A stretch of DNA of 64,000 bases from Flavobacterium jejuense. Lineage in GTDB: Bacteria; Bacteroidota; Bacteroidia; Flavobacteriales; Flavobacteriaceae. Below, piece after piece: positions 35,471 through 43,725 of this stretch. The stretch spans positions 37,326 to 101,325 of the forward strand of contig NZ_VEVQ02000017.1 in the NCBI RefSeq assembly GCF_006491595.2. Reading direction: 5' to 3'. The first letter of the stretch is position 1; each line of letters starts with the position of its first letter. A program made the translations under genes and the position numbers. Under the pieces are notes generated by a model. That model was given only the letters and a program-made list of their open reading frames with translations, made no database searches and was not told where the DNA came from.

Positions 35471-35977
35471 ATGTTTTATTTAATAACAGGAGGAGAGCGC
35501 TCAGGGAAAAGCGGTTACGGACAAGATTTAGCCATGTCTCTATCAAAAAATCCTATGTATGTGGCAACTGCTCGTAACTGGGATGGAGATTTTCAAAAAC
35601 GAATTGACCGTCATCAAAAAGATAGAGACGAAAACTGGGTAAATATCGAAAAAGAAAAACATCTTAGCGAAATTGATTTTTCAGGAAAAGTAGCTTTGAT
35701 TGATTGTGTAACCCTTTGGTTAACCAATTTCTTTGTCGATACTAAAAACGATGTGGAATTGTGTTTGGAACAAGCGAAAAAGGAAATCGAATTGGTATTA
35801 CAACAAGAAGATATTACTTTGATTATTATTACCAATGAAATAGGAATGGGTGTTCACGCAGCTACACACGTAGGTAGAAAATTCACAGAATTACAAGGTT
35901 GGATGAACCAATATTTAGCCAAAAAAGCAGATAAAGTAGTACTAATGGTTTCAGGAATTCCTGTGCCAATTAAATAA
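35471..35977 (+). CDS. cobU: Adenosylcobinamide kinase / guanylyltransferase CobU
   Basis: A 168-residue bifunctional enzyme that phosphorylates adenosylcobinamide and transfers GMP to it. The P-loop GGERSGKS (about residues 7-14), the RIDRHQKDRDENW segment with the guanylylated His, and the C-terminal TNEIGMGVHAATHVGRKFTELQGWMNQ block are all present. It starts the cobU-(PP-loop)-bluB/cobT-cobS-cobC run on the plus strand. No de novo corrin ring genes are nearby, so the cluster is a salvage pathway. Confidence 0.95.
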   Translation: MFYLITGGERSGKSGYGQDLAMSLSKNPMYVATARNWDGDFQKRIDRHQKDRDENWVNIEKEKHLSEIDFSGKVALIDCVTLWLTNFFVDTKNDVELCLEQAKKEIELVLQQEDITLIIITNEIGMGVHAATHVGRKFTELQGWMNQYLAKKADKVVLMVSGIPVPIK

Positions 35978-35982
35978 AAAAC

Positions 35983-36627
35983 ATGAAAGTTTTAAGTTCG
36001 TGGAGTGGAGGAAAAGACAGTTGTTTTGCTCTAATGCAAGCTGTTAAAGAAGGATTACAACCAACCGTTTTATTAAACATGATGAACGAAAATGGAAAAG
36101 TGTCGCGTTCGCATGGTATTCCATTACAAATTTTAAAGCAACAAGCCCTACAAGTAAATGTTCCATTAGTAGCTATTCCAGCTTCGTGGTCACAATACGA
36201 AGAAAATTACATTGCTACTTTACACAAAATTAAAGAGGAGTACAAAATTGAAGGAGTCGTTTTTGGAGACATTGATTTAGAACCACACCGGGCTTGGGAA
36301 GAAAAAGTGTGTAAAGCTGCGGATTTAAAAGCGTATCTCCCTTTATGGCAACAAGATCGTGTTGCATTAGTAAACCAAATGCTCGATGCTGGAATTGAAA
36401 CGATGATTGTTTCTTGCAATTTAGAAATGGGAGAATCCTATTTAGGGAAGCTATTAACAAAAGAATTGGCTTTAGCATTAGAACAAAAAGGAATTGATCC
36501 TTGCGGAGAAAACGGAGAGTTTCACACCTTAGTTATAGATTGTCCGTTATTTAAAAACCGAATTCAATTGCCTAATTTTGAAGTGAAAACTTACGAGAAT
36601 TACTGTTTTGTAGTTTGGGAGGTTTAG
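35983..36627 (+). CDS. PP-loop ATP pyrophosphatase, Dph6/MJ0570 family
   Basis: A 214-residue member of the diphthine-ammonia ligase family. The PP-loop is SWSGGKDSCFAL (residues 6-17). The C-terminal CGENGEFHTLVIDCPLF motif is typical. Bacteria lack diphthamide, so the eukaryotic reaction cannot apply. The start is 5 bases after the cobU stop, within a B12 salvage operon, which suggests an amidation or amide-exchange step on a corrinoid or its precursor. That role is inference. Confidence 0.88.
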   Translation: MKVLSSWSGGKDSCFALMQAVKEGLQPTVLLNMMNENGKVSRSHGIPLQILKQQALQVNVPLVAIPASWSQYEENYIATLHKIKEEYKIEGVVFGDIDLEPHRAWEEKVCKAADLKAYLPLWQQDRVALVNQMLDAGIETMIVSCNLEMGESYLGKLLTKELALALEQKGIDPCGENGEFHTLVIDCPLFKNRIQLPNFEVKTYENYCFVVWEV

Positions 36628-36713
36628 TTTTTTTTTCTTTTAAGAAATGATTTGGTGTAAGAGTATTGTCAAGTTATGATTTAAATGGTGTATAGAAATT
36701 TAAAATGGCAATT

Positions 36714-36834
36714 CTAGCCCTGATAGGAACGACATCCTTTTCTTTTTTCTTAAAAAAGAAAAGATATAGTGGATAGCAGGACCATTTATCTTTTGAAGAA
36801 TAATTGTTGTGCTCCTAAAAAACAATAAATAAAC
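36714..36834 (+). repeat. Dispersed repeat R1, copy 2
   Basis: It reads CTGATAGGAACGACATCC, then the palindrome CTTTTCTTTTTTC...AAAAGAAAAG, then GTGGATAGCAGGACC and TTGTGCT, matching the reverse complement of 10575-10710. It lies inside the cob run, between the PP-loop gene and bluB-cobT. The hairpin could attenuate or process the transcript. Confidence 0.8.
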
Positions 36835-36873
36835 TTAGGTTTTTGAGAATATTTAAAAAAAAGGTTATAAAAA

Positions 36874-38550
36874 ATGAACGATTTATACGAAATAATAGCC
36901 TCACGGCGAGACACGCGTCATTTTACAACGGATAAAGTACCTAATGAAGTACTTGAAAAAGCTATTGAAGCAGGGCATCAAGCACCTTCTGTAGGTTTAA
37001 CCGACGCAACTCGTTATTATATTATTGAATCCGATACTATTAAAAAGAAAATAAAAGAATTGTTTTTAGCTTACCATGAAAAGGCAGCCAATACTACAGA
37101 TGATGAAGCTCAAAAAGAATCCTATTTAAAATTAAAACTAGAAGCCATAGAAGAAGCACCAATCGGAATGGTAATTGGGTATGATCGCTCTGTTTTGGAT
37201 TCGTTTACCATTGGAACTGTGGGTAGTAATGAAGCTATAAAGTTTAGTGCGGTTTGTGCAACACAAAATATTTGGTTGGCTTTAACCGAACAAGGGTATT
37301 CGATGGGTTGGGTTTCTATTTTAAATTATTACGATTTCAAAACCATTTTAAACATTCCAGAACACATAGAGCCATTAGGCTATTTTTGTATTGGAAAACC
37401 AGCAACCGATTATGGAAACCAACCCATGTTACAACAACTAGACTGGAAAGAGAAAAAGGCTGTTGCCAATGTGATTAAGTTGGAAGAGATGCAAGAAGTA
37501 ACTAAAACCACTTTTAGTGTTGAAAAAGAGAAAGCCAACAGAAATGAAGCTTTAGCTCAGAAATTACAACATAAAATAGATCATAAAACCAAACCAGAAG
37601 GTGCTTTAGGTCTTTTAGAAAAACTGGCCTTACAAATCGGATTGGTTTTCAAAACGGAAACACCAGAAATTAAAAACCCGCATATTGTTGTCTTCGCTGC
37701 TGATCATGGCATTGCAAATCATGGTGTGAGTGCCTATCCACAAGAAGTAACGCGTCAAATGATAACTAATTTCTTAGAAGGTGGTGCAGCCATTAATGTG
37801 TTCTGTAAACAAAATGACATTGCTTTAGAAATTGTGGATGCTGGTGTCAATTATGATTTTCCAACGAATACAAATCTGATAAACAAAAAAGTAGCCAAAG
37901 GCACGCAATCCTTTTTGCAAACGGCAGCTATGAGTTACACCGAAATGGAGTTGTGTTTAAAAAATGGTGCTGCTATTGTAAATGAAATGCATCAAAAAGG
38001 TTCGAATTGTATTGGTTTTGGTGAAATGGGTATAGGAAATACATCAACTGCTTCCGTGTTATTATCCGTTTTAACTCCTTTTACGATAGAAGAATGTATA
38101 GGAAGAGGAACAGGTGTTACCAATGAAAAACTGGAAAACAAATTAAAGATTCTTTCACAAGCGATTCAGAATTATAAAGGAACTGAGAATTTAGATGATT
38201 TGCTAGCTTATTTTGGAGGATTTGAAATACTACAAATGGCAGGAGGTATGTTGCAAGCGTATCAAAATAATATGCTCATTTTGATTGACGGATTCATTTC
38301 TAGTGTCGCTTTTTTAATTGCTTATAAAAAGAATCCTGCTATAAAAACAAATGCCATTTTTTGCCATTGTTCGGAAGAAAAAGCACATAAAACATTGCTG
38401 GATTATTTAGAAGTTGAACCTATTTTACATTTAAGAATGAGATTAGGAGAGGGTAGTGGTTGTGCGGTTGCCTTTCCAATTATACAATCGGCTATTGGTT
38501 TTTTAAATGAAATGGCTAGTTTTGAAAGTGCTGGAGTGAGTAGTAAATAA
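36874..38550 (+). CDS. BluB-CobT fusion: DMB synthase plus nicotinate-nucleotide:DMB phosphoribosyltransferase
   Basis: A 558-residue fusion. Residues 1-~200 are BluB, a flavin-destroying enzyme that makes 5,6-dimethylbenzimidazole from FMNH2 and oxygen (ASRRDTRHFTTDKVP, EAPIGMVIGYD, MGWVSILN with the family Ser). Residues ~220-550 are CobT, which activates DMB to alpha-ribazole phosphate (KPEGALGLLEKLALQIG, VVFAADHGIANHGVSAYP, GEMGIGNTSTASVL, MRLGEGSGCAVAFP with the catalytic Glu). The fusion joins two consecutive steps. It lies 247 bp after the PP-loop gene and 7 bp before cobS. Confidence 0.95.
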   Translation: MNDLYEIIASRRDTRHFTTDKVPNEVLEKAIEAGHQAPSVGLTDATRYYIIESDTIKKKIKELFLAYHEKAANTTDDEAQKESYLKLKLEAIEEAPIGMVIGYDRSVLDSFTIGTVGSNEAIKFSAVCATQNIWLALTEQGYSMGWVSILNYYDFKTILNIPEHIEPLGYFCIGKPATDYGNQPMLQQLDWKEKKAVANVIKLEEMQEVTKTTFSVEKEKANRNEALAQKLQHKIDHKTKPEGALGLLEKLALQIGLVFKTETPEIKNPHIVVFAADHGIANHGVSAYPQEVTRQMITNFLEGGAAINVFCKQNDIALEIVDAGVNYDFPTNTNLINKKVAKGTQSFLQTAAMSYTEMELCLKNGAAIVNEMHQKGSNCIGFGEMGIGNTSTASVLLSVLTPFTIEECIGRGTGVTNEKLENKLKILSQAIQNYKGTENLDDLLAYFGGFEILQMAGGMLQAYQNNMLILIDGFISSVAFLIAYKKNPAIKTNAIFCHCSEEKAHKTLLDYLEVEPILHLRMRLGEGSGCAVAFPIIQSAIGFLNEMASFESAGVSSK

Positions 38551-38557
38551 ATTAAAA

Positions 38558-39340
38558 ATGAAAAAAGAACTTGATATATTTTTTACAGCAGTGATGTTCT
38601 ACACTAGAATTCCTTGCCCAAAAAACATCACACACGATCCAGATTATTTAAACAAAGCCACACGCTATTTTCCTTTAATAGGTTGGATTGTTGGATTAAT
38701 TTCTGGACTTGTATTTGTTGCTTTTTCTCAAATTTTACCCGTAACTATTGCTGTTCTGTTGAGTATGATTGCTAGTATTTTAACAACAGGAGCTTTTCAT
38801 GAAGATGGTTTTGCTGATGTTTGTGATGGTTTTGGAGGTGGTTGGAACAAAGAAAAGATCTTAAAAATAATGAAAGACAGTGCTATTGGTGCTTATGGTG
38901 CTATTGGAATACTACTTTTATTACTATTGAAATATACTATTTTAGTTGAAATTTTATCGGTTCAATCGAATATTGTTTCAATTTTATTAATCTTTATAGC
39001 AGCTCATTCAGTTAGCCGTTGGGTAGCAGCTACGATTATTTTTACACATGAATATGTTCGGGAAGATGAATGGAGTAAAAGCAAACCCATCGCAAAGCAA
39101 TATACTTGGAAAGAAGTTGTTGGAACAGCTTTTTTCGGACTTTTACCACTATTGTATTTTGTTTTTTATAATTATAAGATGGTATTAGTAGTTTTACCAG
39201 TTTTTATCTTTCGATGGTATTTAGCACGTTATTTTAAAAAATGGATAGGTGGTTACACGGGAGATTGTTTAGGAGCAACCCAGCAAGTTTGCGAGGTAGT
39301 TTTTTACATTTCAATACTAGCTTTATGGAAGTTTATCTAA
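38558..39340 (+). CDS. cobS: Adenosylcobinamide-GDP ribazoletransferase CobS
   Basis: A 260-residue inner-membrane enzyme that joins adenosylcobinamide-GDP and alpha-ribazole (phosphate), the last assembly step. The N-terminal FFTAVMFYTRIPCP motif, the GAFHEDGFADVCDGFGGGWNKEKILKIMKDSAIGAYG core (Asp-rich, metal binding) and the GYTGDCLGA motif are all seen, with five to six hydrophobic helices. It starts 7 bases after bluB-cobT and overlaps the true start of cobC by 16 bases. Confidence 0.95.
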   Translation: MKKELDIFFTAVMFYTRIPCPKNITHDPDYLNKATRYFPLIGWIVGLISGLVFVAFSQILPVTIAVLLSMIASILTTGAFHEDGFADVCDGFGGGWNKEKILKIMKDSAIGAYGAIGILLLLLLKYTILVEILSVQSNIVSILLIFIAAHSVSRWVAATIIFTHEYVREDEWSKSKPIAKQYTWKEVVGTAFFGLLPLLYFVFYNYKMVLVVLPVFIFRWYLARYFKKWIGGYTGDCLGATQQVCEVVFYISILALWKFI

Positions 39341-39849
39341 TACGACATACAGAAACTGTTTGCGAAAAAGGCATTTGTTATGGTCAAGCCGATGTAGCGG
39401 TTCAAGAACCCTTTGAACATTTGTTCCAAGAAATAAAAGACCAACTTCCCTCTGAAGAAATGAAAGTAATCTCAAGTCCCTTAAAAAGATGTACTGTTTT
39501 AGCTGATTTTCTTTCCAATGGAAAATTTGATGATGACAAACGTTTAATGGAAATGCACTTTGGTAATTGGGAATTACAACCATGGGATAACATTCCAAAG
39601 GAAGAACTCAATCCTTGGATGGAAGATTTTGTTTCTGTTCAAGTGCCAAATGGAGAATCTTTTGAAATACTATATGAAAGAGTACTTTCTTTTATCGAAG
39701 ATTTAAAAAAGAAACCATATGAAAAAGTTACTATTGTAACCCATGCAGGAGTAATTAGGAGTTTTTTGTGTTACCTACAAAATTTACCTTTAAAAGAGGC
39801 CTTCCAAAATAAAGTTACCTTTGGACAAATTATAAAAATAATACTTTAA
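39325..39849 (+). CDS. cobC: Alpha-ribazole phosphatase CobC (histidine phosphatase family)
   Basis: I chose the ATG at 39325 (174 residues) because the protein then begins MEVYLIRHTETVCEKGICYG, with the catalytic RHT motif at residues 7-9. A longer reading frame from 39241 lies inside cobS and has no family match. The second His is in TIVTHAGVIR. It dephosphorylates alpha-ribazole phosphate or adenosylcobalamin phosphate. The start overlaps the cobS stop by 16 bases. Confidence 0.9.
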   Translation: MEVYLIRHTETVCEKGICYGQADVAVQEPFEHLFQEIKDQLPSEEMKVISSPLKRCTVLADFLSNGKFDDDKRLMEMHFGNWELQPWDNIPKEELNPWMEDFVSVQVPNGESFEILYERVLSFIEDLKKKPYEKVTIVTHAGVIRSFLCYLQNLPLKEAFQNKVTFGQIIKIIL

Positions 39850-39851
39850 AA

Positions 39852-39965
39852 ATGAATACAGACTCTAGAGAATTTATGGCTGCACTTTATACAATAATTG
39901 CTATTCATGTGATTATTGGTGTTATTATTTTAGTGCGTAAAATGAGAAAAAAGAAAAAGAAATAA
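39852..39965 (+). CDS. Small single-TM protein at end of cob operon
   Basis: A 37-codon frame starts 2 bases after the cobC stop. It encodes a short polar N-terminus (MNTDSREFMAALY), one hydrophobic helix (TIIAIHVIIGVIILV) and a basic tail of Lys/Arg (RKMRKKKKKK-like). Position, codon use and the following terminator argue for a real membrane peptide, with unknown role. It may associate with the membrane enzyme CobS. Confidence 0.55.
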   Translation: MNTDSREFMAALYTIIAIHVIIGVIILVRKMRKKKKK

Positions 39966-39980
39966 TTGATGTATAAAAAA

Positions 39981-40003
39981 AAGTCCCGAAAGGGACTTTT
40001 TTT
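39981..40003. terminator. Bidirectional terminator after the cob operon
   Basis: The stem AAGTCCC-GAA-A-GGGACTT at 39981-39998 has A and T runs on either side and lies between the convergent cob operon and the 40007-41518 gene. Confidence 0.88.
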
Positions 40004-40006
40004 TTG

Positions 40007-41518
40007 TTATTTTTTTGATAATTCGTCAACTTTCGTTTTCAGTTTTTCAATTTCTTTGTTTTGTTCAATTAAGTAAAGTGTTAGTTCCTCTACTTTTTGA
40101 AGTAAAATAGCATTTATCTCTCCTAGTTTTAAACCATTATCTTTAATTTCTTGTGCAGAAGGTACTTCTGGTAAGTGTTTGTTTTCTTTTGTATAAGCTT
40201 CTACTTCTTGTAATGTTGGCATTTTGTACTCATTCTTTAAAGCGGAATAACCATCATAATATTTTTCAAAAACATAATCAGGAGCAATAGCTAAATCTAC
40301 TTTCACTTCTTCTGCATGAATACTTCCTTTAACAGTTAGTTTTGAATCTGGATTTTCAGTTCCTATGCCTACATTATCTTTAAAAAAAGCTTTATTATTG
40401 TCTAGGTAAAACTTTCTTACGAATGTTTCAGAGCCAATATTAGCAAAATCACCTGTTTGGAATTCAAGAACACCAAGATTTTCTTCAATTCTCCAAGGAT
40501 AGGCAGTTGTTCCATTTCCAGTTGGTCTATAAAAATTTATCCCAGGATTATCACTAACTGATTTGAATACTACTCTAGGAATACTTCCCCAGCCACCAAA
40601 GTTGATGTCTAATTTACCTCCTGGGTTGTCAGTTCCTATTCCTATATTTCCATAATCAGTTCTAATAACCATAGCATCAGTAAATGTATTTGTATTATTT
40701 CTAATGCCAAATCTTAGACTTGTACTTCCGTTACCGTTATCAGTCCCATAAATTTTAGAACCAAATCCATTTTCATAAGATGAATGCAAAAATTCTACTC
40801 CTCTTTGAAGAGTTAAAGTGCTATTCCCTAAAATAGTAAGTTTAGATTCGTTGTTTGTATATTGTTGAGGAGGTAATATTGTAATTCTTGAAGTAAAGTA
40901 ATCAGTTTCTCCAAATGTATTAAAATCAAGATAAGGTGTTGATGTTCCTGAAGTCGAATTTAATACAACAGCACCTCCTTGATCGTTGTTTAGGTGTGAG
41001 TTACCAAAAAGAAAATTTTCAGTTGTTTTAATATTCCCAATTACATCTAATGCAGTTGTAGGGGTTGTTGTGCCAATACCTACATTACCAGTAACACCAT
41101 TAATAGACATTCTCGTTTCTCCACAGCAAGTAGCATTTCCACCTACTTGAAAATCTAAGCGATTTGCATAATTACCGTTTGTATAGTCGCTCAAGGCATA
41201 GGCGCTGATTCTTATATTATGAATAATATTAGTTTCATCAAATCCAGCAAAACCCAATACACCAATTACATCTCCATTTTTTGTAAAACTGGGAGCGTTA
41301 ATTGTACCGTTCTTTCTTACGAAATTTATAACAGGATGTGCATTGTTATCATCAATAGGTCCTCCAAAACCATGTACTTCTAGTGTTGGCCAATTATAAC
41401 CATTTAAATCCTCAGATATGGTTACTGAATTCGTGAAGTTTTGTTGCGCATTTAGGATGTTAAAAATTCCTAAAAAAGCTAATACAAGTATTAATTTAAA
41501 ACTTATTGTATTGTTCAT
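40007..41518 (-). CDS. Secreted tail-fibre-like protein with GIGTxxP repeats
   Basis: A 503-residue protein with a signal peptide (FKLILVLAFLGIFNILNA). Three VGIGTTTP/IGIGTDNP/VGIGTENP motifs start beta-rich repeats, as found in phage tail fibres and Bacteroidota surface proteins. The C-terminal 90 residues resemble the endosialidase-chaperone-like region (PDYVFEKYYDGYSALKNEYK) with a long coiled coil (KVEELTLYLIEQNKEIEKLK), suggesting trimers. No T9SS domain is seen. It interrupts the B12 locus on the opposite strand and probably is unrelated to it. A TATTTTTG element lies at 41539-41546. Confidence 0.82.
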   Translation of the reverse strand: MNNTISFKLILVLAFLGIFNILNAQQNFTNSVTISEDLNGYNWPTLEVHGFGGPIDDNNAHPVINFVRKNGTINAPSFTKNGDVIGVLGFAGFDETNIIHNIRISAYALSDYTNGNYANRLDFQVGGNATCCGETRMSINGVTGNVGIGTTTPTTALDVIGNIKTTENFLFGNSHLNNDQGGAVVLNSTSGTSTPYLDFNTFGETDYFTSRITILPPQQYTNNESKLTILGNSTLTLQRGVEFLHSSYENGFGSKIYGTDNGNGSTSLRFGIRNNTNTFTDAMVIRTDYGNIGIGTDNPGGKLDINFGGWGSIPRVVFKSVSDNPGINFYRPTGNGTTAYPWRIEENLGVLEFQTGDFANIGSETFVRKFYLDNNKAFFKDNVGIGTENPDSKLTVKGSIHAEEVKVDLAIAPDYVFEKYYDGYSALKNEYKMPTLQEVEAYTKENKHLPEVPSAQEIKDNGLKLGEINAILLQKVEELTLYLIEQNKEIEKLKTKVDELSKK

Positions 41519-41603
41519 TATTGTTAGTTTATTTTTTACAAAAATATACTTTTAAAGTATTAAATAAAAACAATATTTTTTATTTTTAACTACAAAAAAA
41601 ATC

Positions 41604-41611
41604 TACCTTTG
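41604..41611 (+). promoter_or_regulatory. -7 element of the riboswitch-btuB transcript
   Basis: TACCTTTG matches TAnnTTTG and lies 15 bases above the conserved riboswitch start, so transcription should begin near 41617. Confidence 0.6.
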
Positions 41612-41625
41612 CACTCGAATTTTGG

Positions 41626-41875
41626 TTGTTGTTTCTGAATTTTCAAAACAACATTAAAAGGGAATTAGGTGAAATGCCTAAGCTGTACCCGCAACTGTAA
41701 GCTATAAAGCTTGTTATTATCTACATAACCACTGTTGATAATTTAGAATGTAGAACTTAGAATTTAGAAAGTATGTTACTTCTAAATTCCTACTTCTAAC
41801 TTTAAAAATGGGAAGGTGAATAACAAGACGCAAGCCAGGAGACCTGCCTTACTTCATTGAGTAACAAACTTTCGG
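41626..41875 (+). ncRNA. Cobalamin (AdoCbl) riboswitch
   Basis: The conserved AdoCbl core is seen in order: AAAGGGAATTAGGTG (41657-41671), GCCTAAGCTG, CCCGCAACTGTAA, GGGAAGGTGAAT, and the B12 box AGCCAGGAGACCTGCC at 41833-41848. It lies just upstream of the btuB start and should repress btuB and btuG when B12 is bound. The peripheral stem is lengthened by an inverted repeat (about 41747-41805). Confidence 0.92.
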
Positions 41876-41895
41876 GAAAAAAAGTTGTAATGATT

Positions 41896-43719
41896 ATGAA
41901 AAAACTATTGGTGTTCTGTTCATTTATTTTTGTTTTTAATGTGTTTTCGCAGCAAGACTCTATACTTAAATTAAAGGAGGTTGTCTTAATAGATAATAAA
42001 CTTAAAGCATTTTCTTTAACCAATTCTATTATAAAGCTGTCTGATAGTGTTATACAAAGAAACCCTACTTCTTTAACAGAATTGTTAAGAAATAACACAA
42101 CTATTTATTTTAAGGAATATGGTAAAGGAATGACTTCTTCTGCATCTTTCAGAGGAACAACTTCGCAGCAAACAGCAGTAATTTGGAATGGTATAAATAT
42201 CAATTCTCAGTTTAATGGGCAAACCGATTTTAATACTATAAATAGTTTCGATTTTAATTCTATTGCTGTTAGAGCAGGAGGAGGAAGTGTTGTTTATGGA
42301 AGTGGAGCTATTGGAGGTACTATTCATTTAAATTCCTATTTAGATTTTGAAGAAAAATTTTCAAATACGGTGCGTTTAAATTATGGAAGTTATGATACGA
42401 AAGGAATTCATTACAAATTAAATGCTGGGTCAGATAAAATTTCAGCTAATGTGAATTTTTCTAGAAATCAATCGGAGAATGATTATGAGTATCTAGGATA
42501 TAATAAAAAAAATGAGAACGGAAGTTATGAGAATAACAGTTTCAGTACTTTATTTGGTTATAAAATAAATACTAAAAATACGTTGAAATTTGCAACTCAT
42601 TTTTTTGATGGAGAAAAATTTTTTTCAGGCACAATTGCTTCTCCATCGAGAAGTAAGTATGAAGATTATAACACTAGAAACTTATTAGAATGGAAATATG
42701 AAGGTAAATCTTTTATATCAAGTAGTCAGGTTGCTTATTTGACAGAGAAATATAAATATTTTGAAAATAAAGAAAGCGACTTGTTTTCTTATGGAGAAGT
42801 AAAAAGTCTTATTTTGAAGTATGATTTGTTTTATAAAATTTCAGAAAATATAAAAATAAATCCAATTGTTAGTCATATTCAAAATAGAGGAATAGGAACA
42901 AATGTTTCTGAAACAAAAAGAAATATTTCCTCACTAAGTATTTTGTTTAAGCATTCGTTACTAAAGAAAGTAGATTACGAAATTGGAGTTAGAAAAGAGA
43001 TTACTTCTAATTATAAAAGCCCTTTATTGTATTCTATAGGAGTGAAGTATAGTCCGTTTAAATTTTATAGTGTGAATGCTAATTTTTCTAAAAATTTTAG
43101 AATTCCAACTTTTAATGATTTGTATTGGGAAGGTTCTGGAAACCCTGATTTAAATCCTGAACATTCTTTGCAGTATGAAGTGAATAATGGTATTACCTAT
43201 AAAAATTTCGAACTAAGGATCACTGGATTTAAAACAGATTTAAAAGATATGTTGAGATGGGTTCCAAATGAATTCGGAATCTGGAGACCAGAAAATACGG
43301 ATTTAGTAAGTATTTATGGATTAGAAACAAGTTTAAATTGGGAAAAAAAAATAAATGCAGTTAGAATAGATCTGAATGGGAACTACACCTATACTAAGTC
43401 TACCAATGAAATTACTGAAAAGCAACTCATTTATGTACCGTATCATAAATTTACTTCTTCGTTAGGAGTTAATATTGCTTCTTTTAGTCTGAATTATCAA
43501 TATGTGTTTAATGGAGAGGTATTTACATCGTCAGATAATTTTTATAAACTCAAAGAATATGGAATATCTAACCTGTCTATGGATTACACTATAAGGACTA
43601 AAATAAAAACGATACTTACTTTTCAAGTATTCAATTTAGAGAATAGACCCTATCAAAATTTATTATCCAGACCTATGCCAGGTCGAAATTATACTATCAA
43701 TTTAACCCTTAATTTTTAA
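41896..43719 (+). CDS. btuB: TonB-dependent corrinoid receptor (BtuB-like)
   Basis: I start at 41896 (607 residues), which begins the signal peptide MKKLLVFCSFIFVFNVFSQ. A 13-codon longer frame runs back towards the riboswitch. A TonB-box-like LKEVVLID lies near the N-terminus, the plug domain follows (IQRNPTSLTELLRNNTTI, AVRAGGGSVVYGSGAIGGTIHL), and then a 22-strand barrel ending in a typical terminal Phe (TINLTLNF). It imports corrinoids through the outer membrane. The riboswitch directly upstream supports that ligand. Confidence 0.93.
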   Translation: MKKLLVFCSFIFVFNVFSQQDSILKLKEVVLIDNKLKAFSLTNSIIKLSDSVIQRNPTSLTELLRNNTTIYFKEYGKGMTSSASFRGTTSQQTAVIWNGININSQFNGQTDFNTINSFDFNSIAVRAGGGSVVYGSGAIGGTIHLNSYLDFEEKFSNTVRLNYGSYDTKGIHYKLNAGSDKISANVNFSRNQSENDYEYLGYNKKNENGSYENNSFSTLFGYKINTKNTLKFATHFFDGEKFFSGTIASPSRSKYEDYNTRNLLEWKYEGKSFISSSQVAYLTEKYKYFENKESDLFSYGEVKSLILKYDLFYKISENIKINPIVSHIQNRGIGTNVSETKRNISSLSILFKHSLLKKVDYEIGVRKEITSNYKSPLLYSIGVKYSPFKFYSVNANFSKNFRIPTFNDLYWEGSGNPDLNPEHSLQYEVNNGITYKNFELRITGFKTDLKDMLRWVPNEFGIWRPENTDLVSIYGLETSLNWEKKINAVRIDLNGNYTYTKSTNEITEKQLIYVPYHKFTSSLGVNIASFSLNYQYVFNGEVFTSSDNFYKLKEYGISNLSMDYTIRTKIKTILTFQVFNLENRPYQNLLSRPMPGRNYTINLTLNF

Positions 43720-43725
43720 AAAAAG

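Noticed and set aside
39241..39324. Longer N-terminus for CobC
   Set aside because: These codons lie in cobS and encode no family sequence, while the histidine-phosphatase N-terminus starts at 39325.
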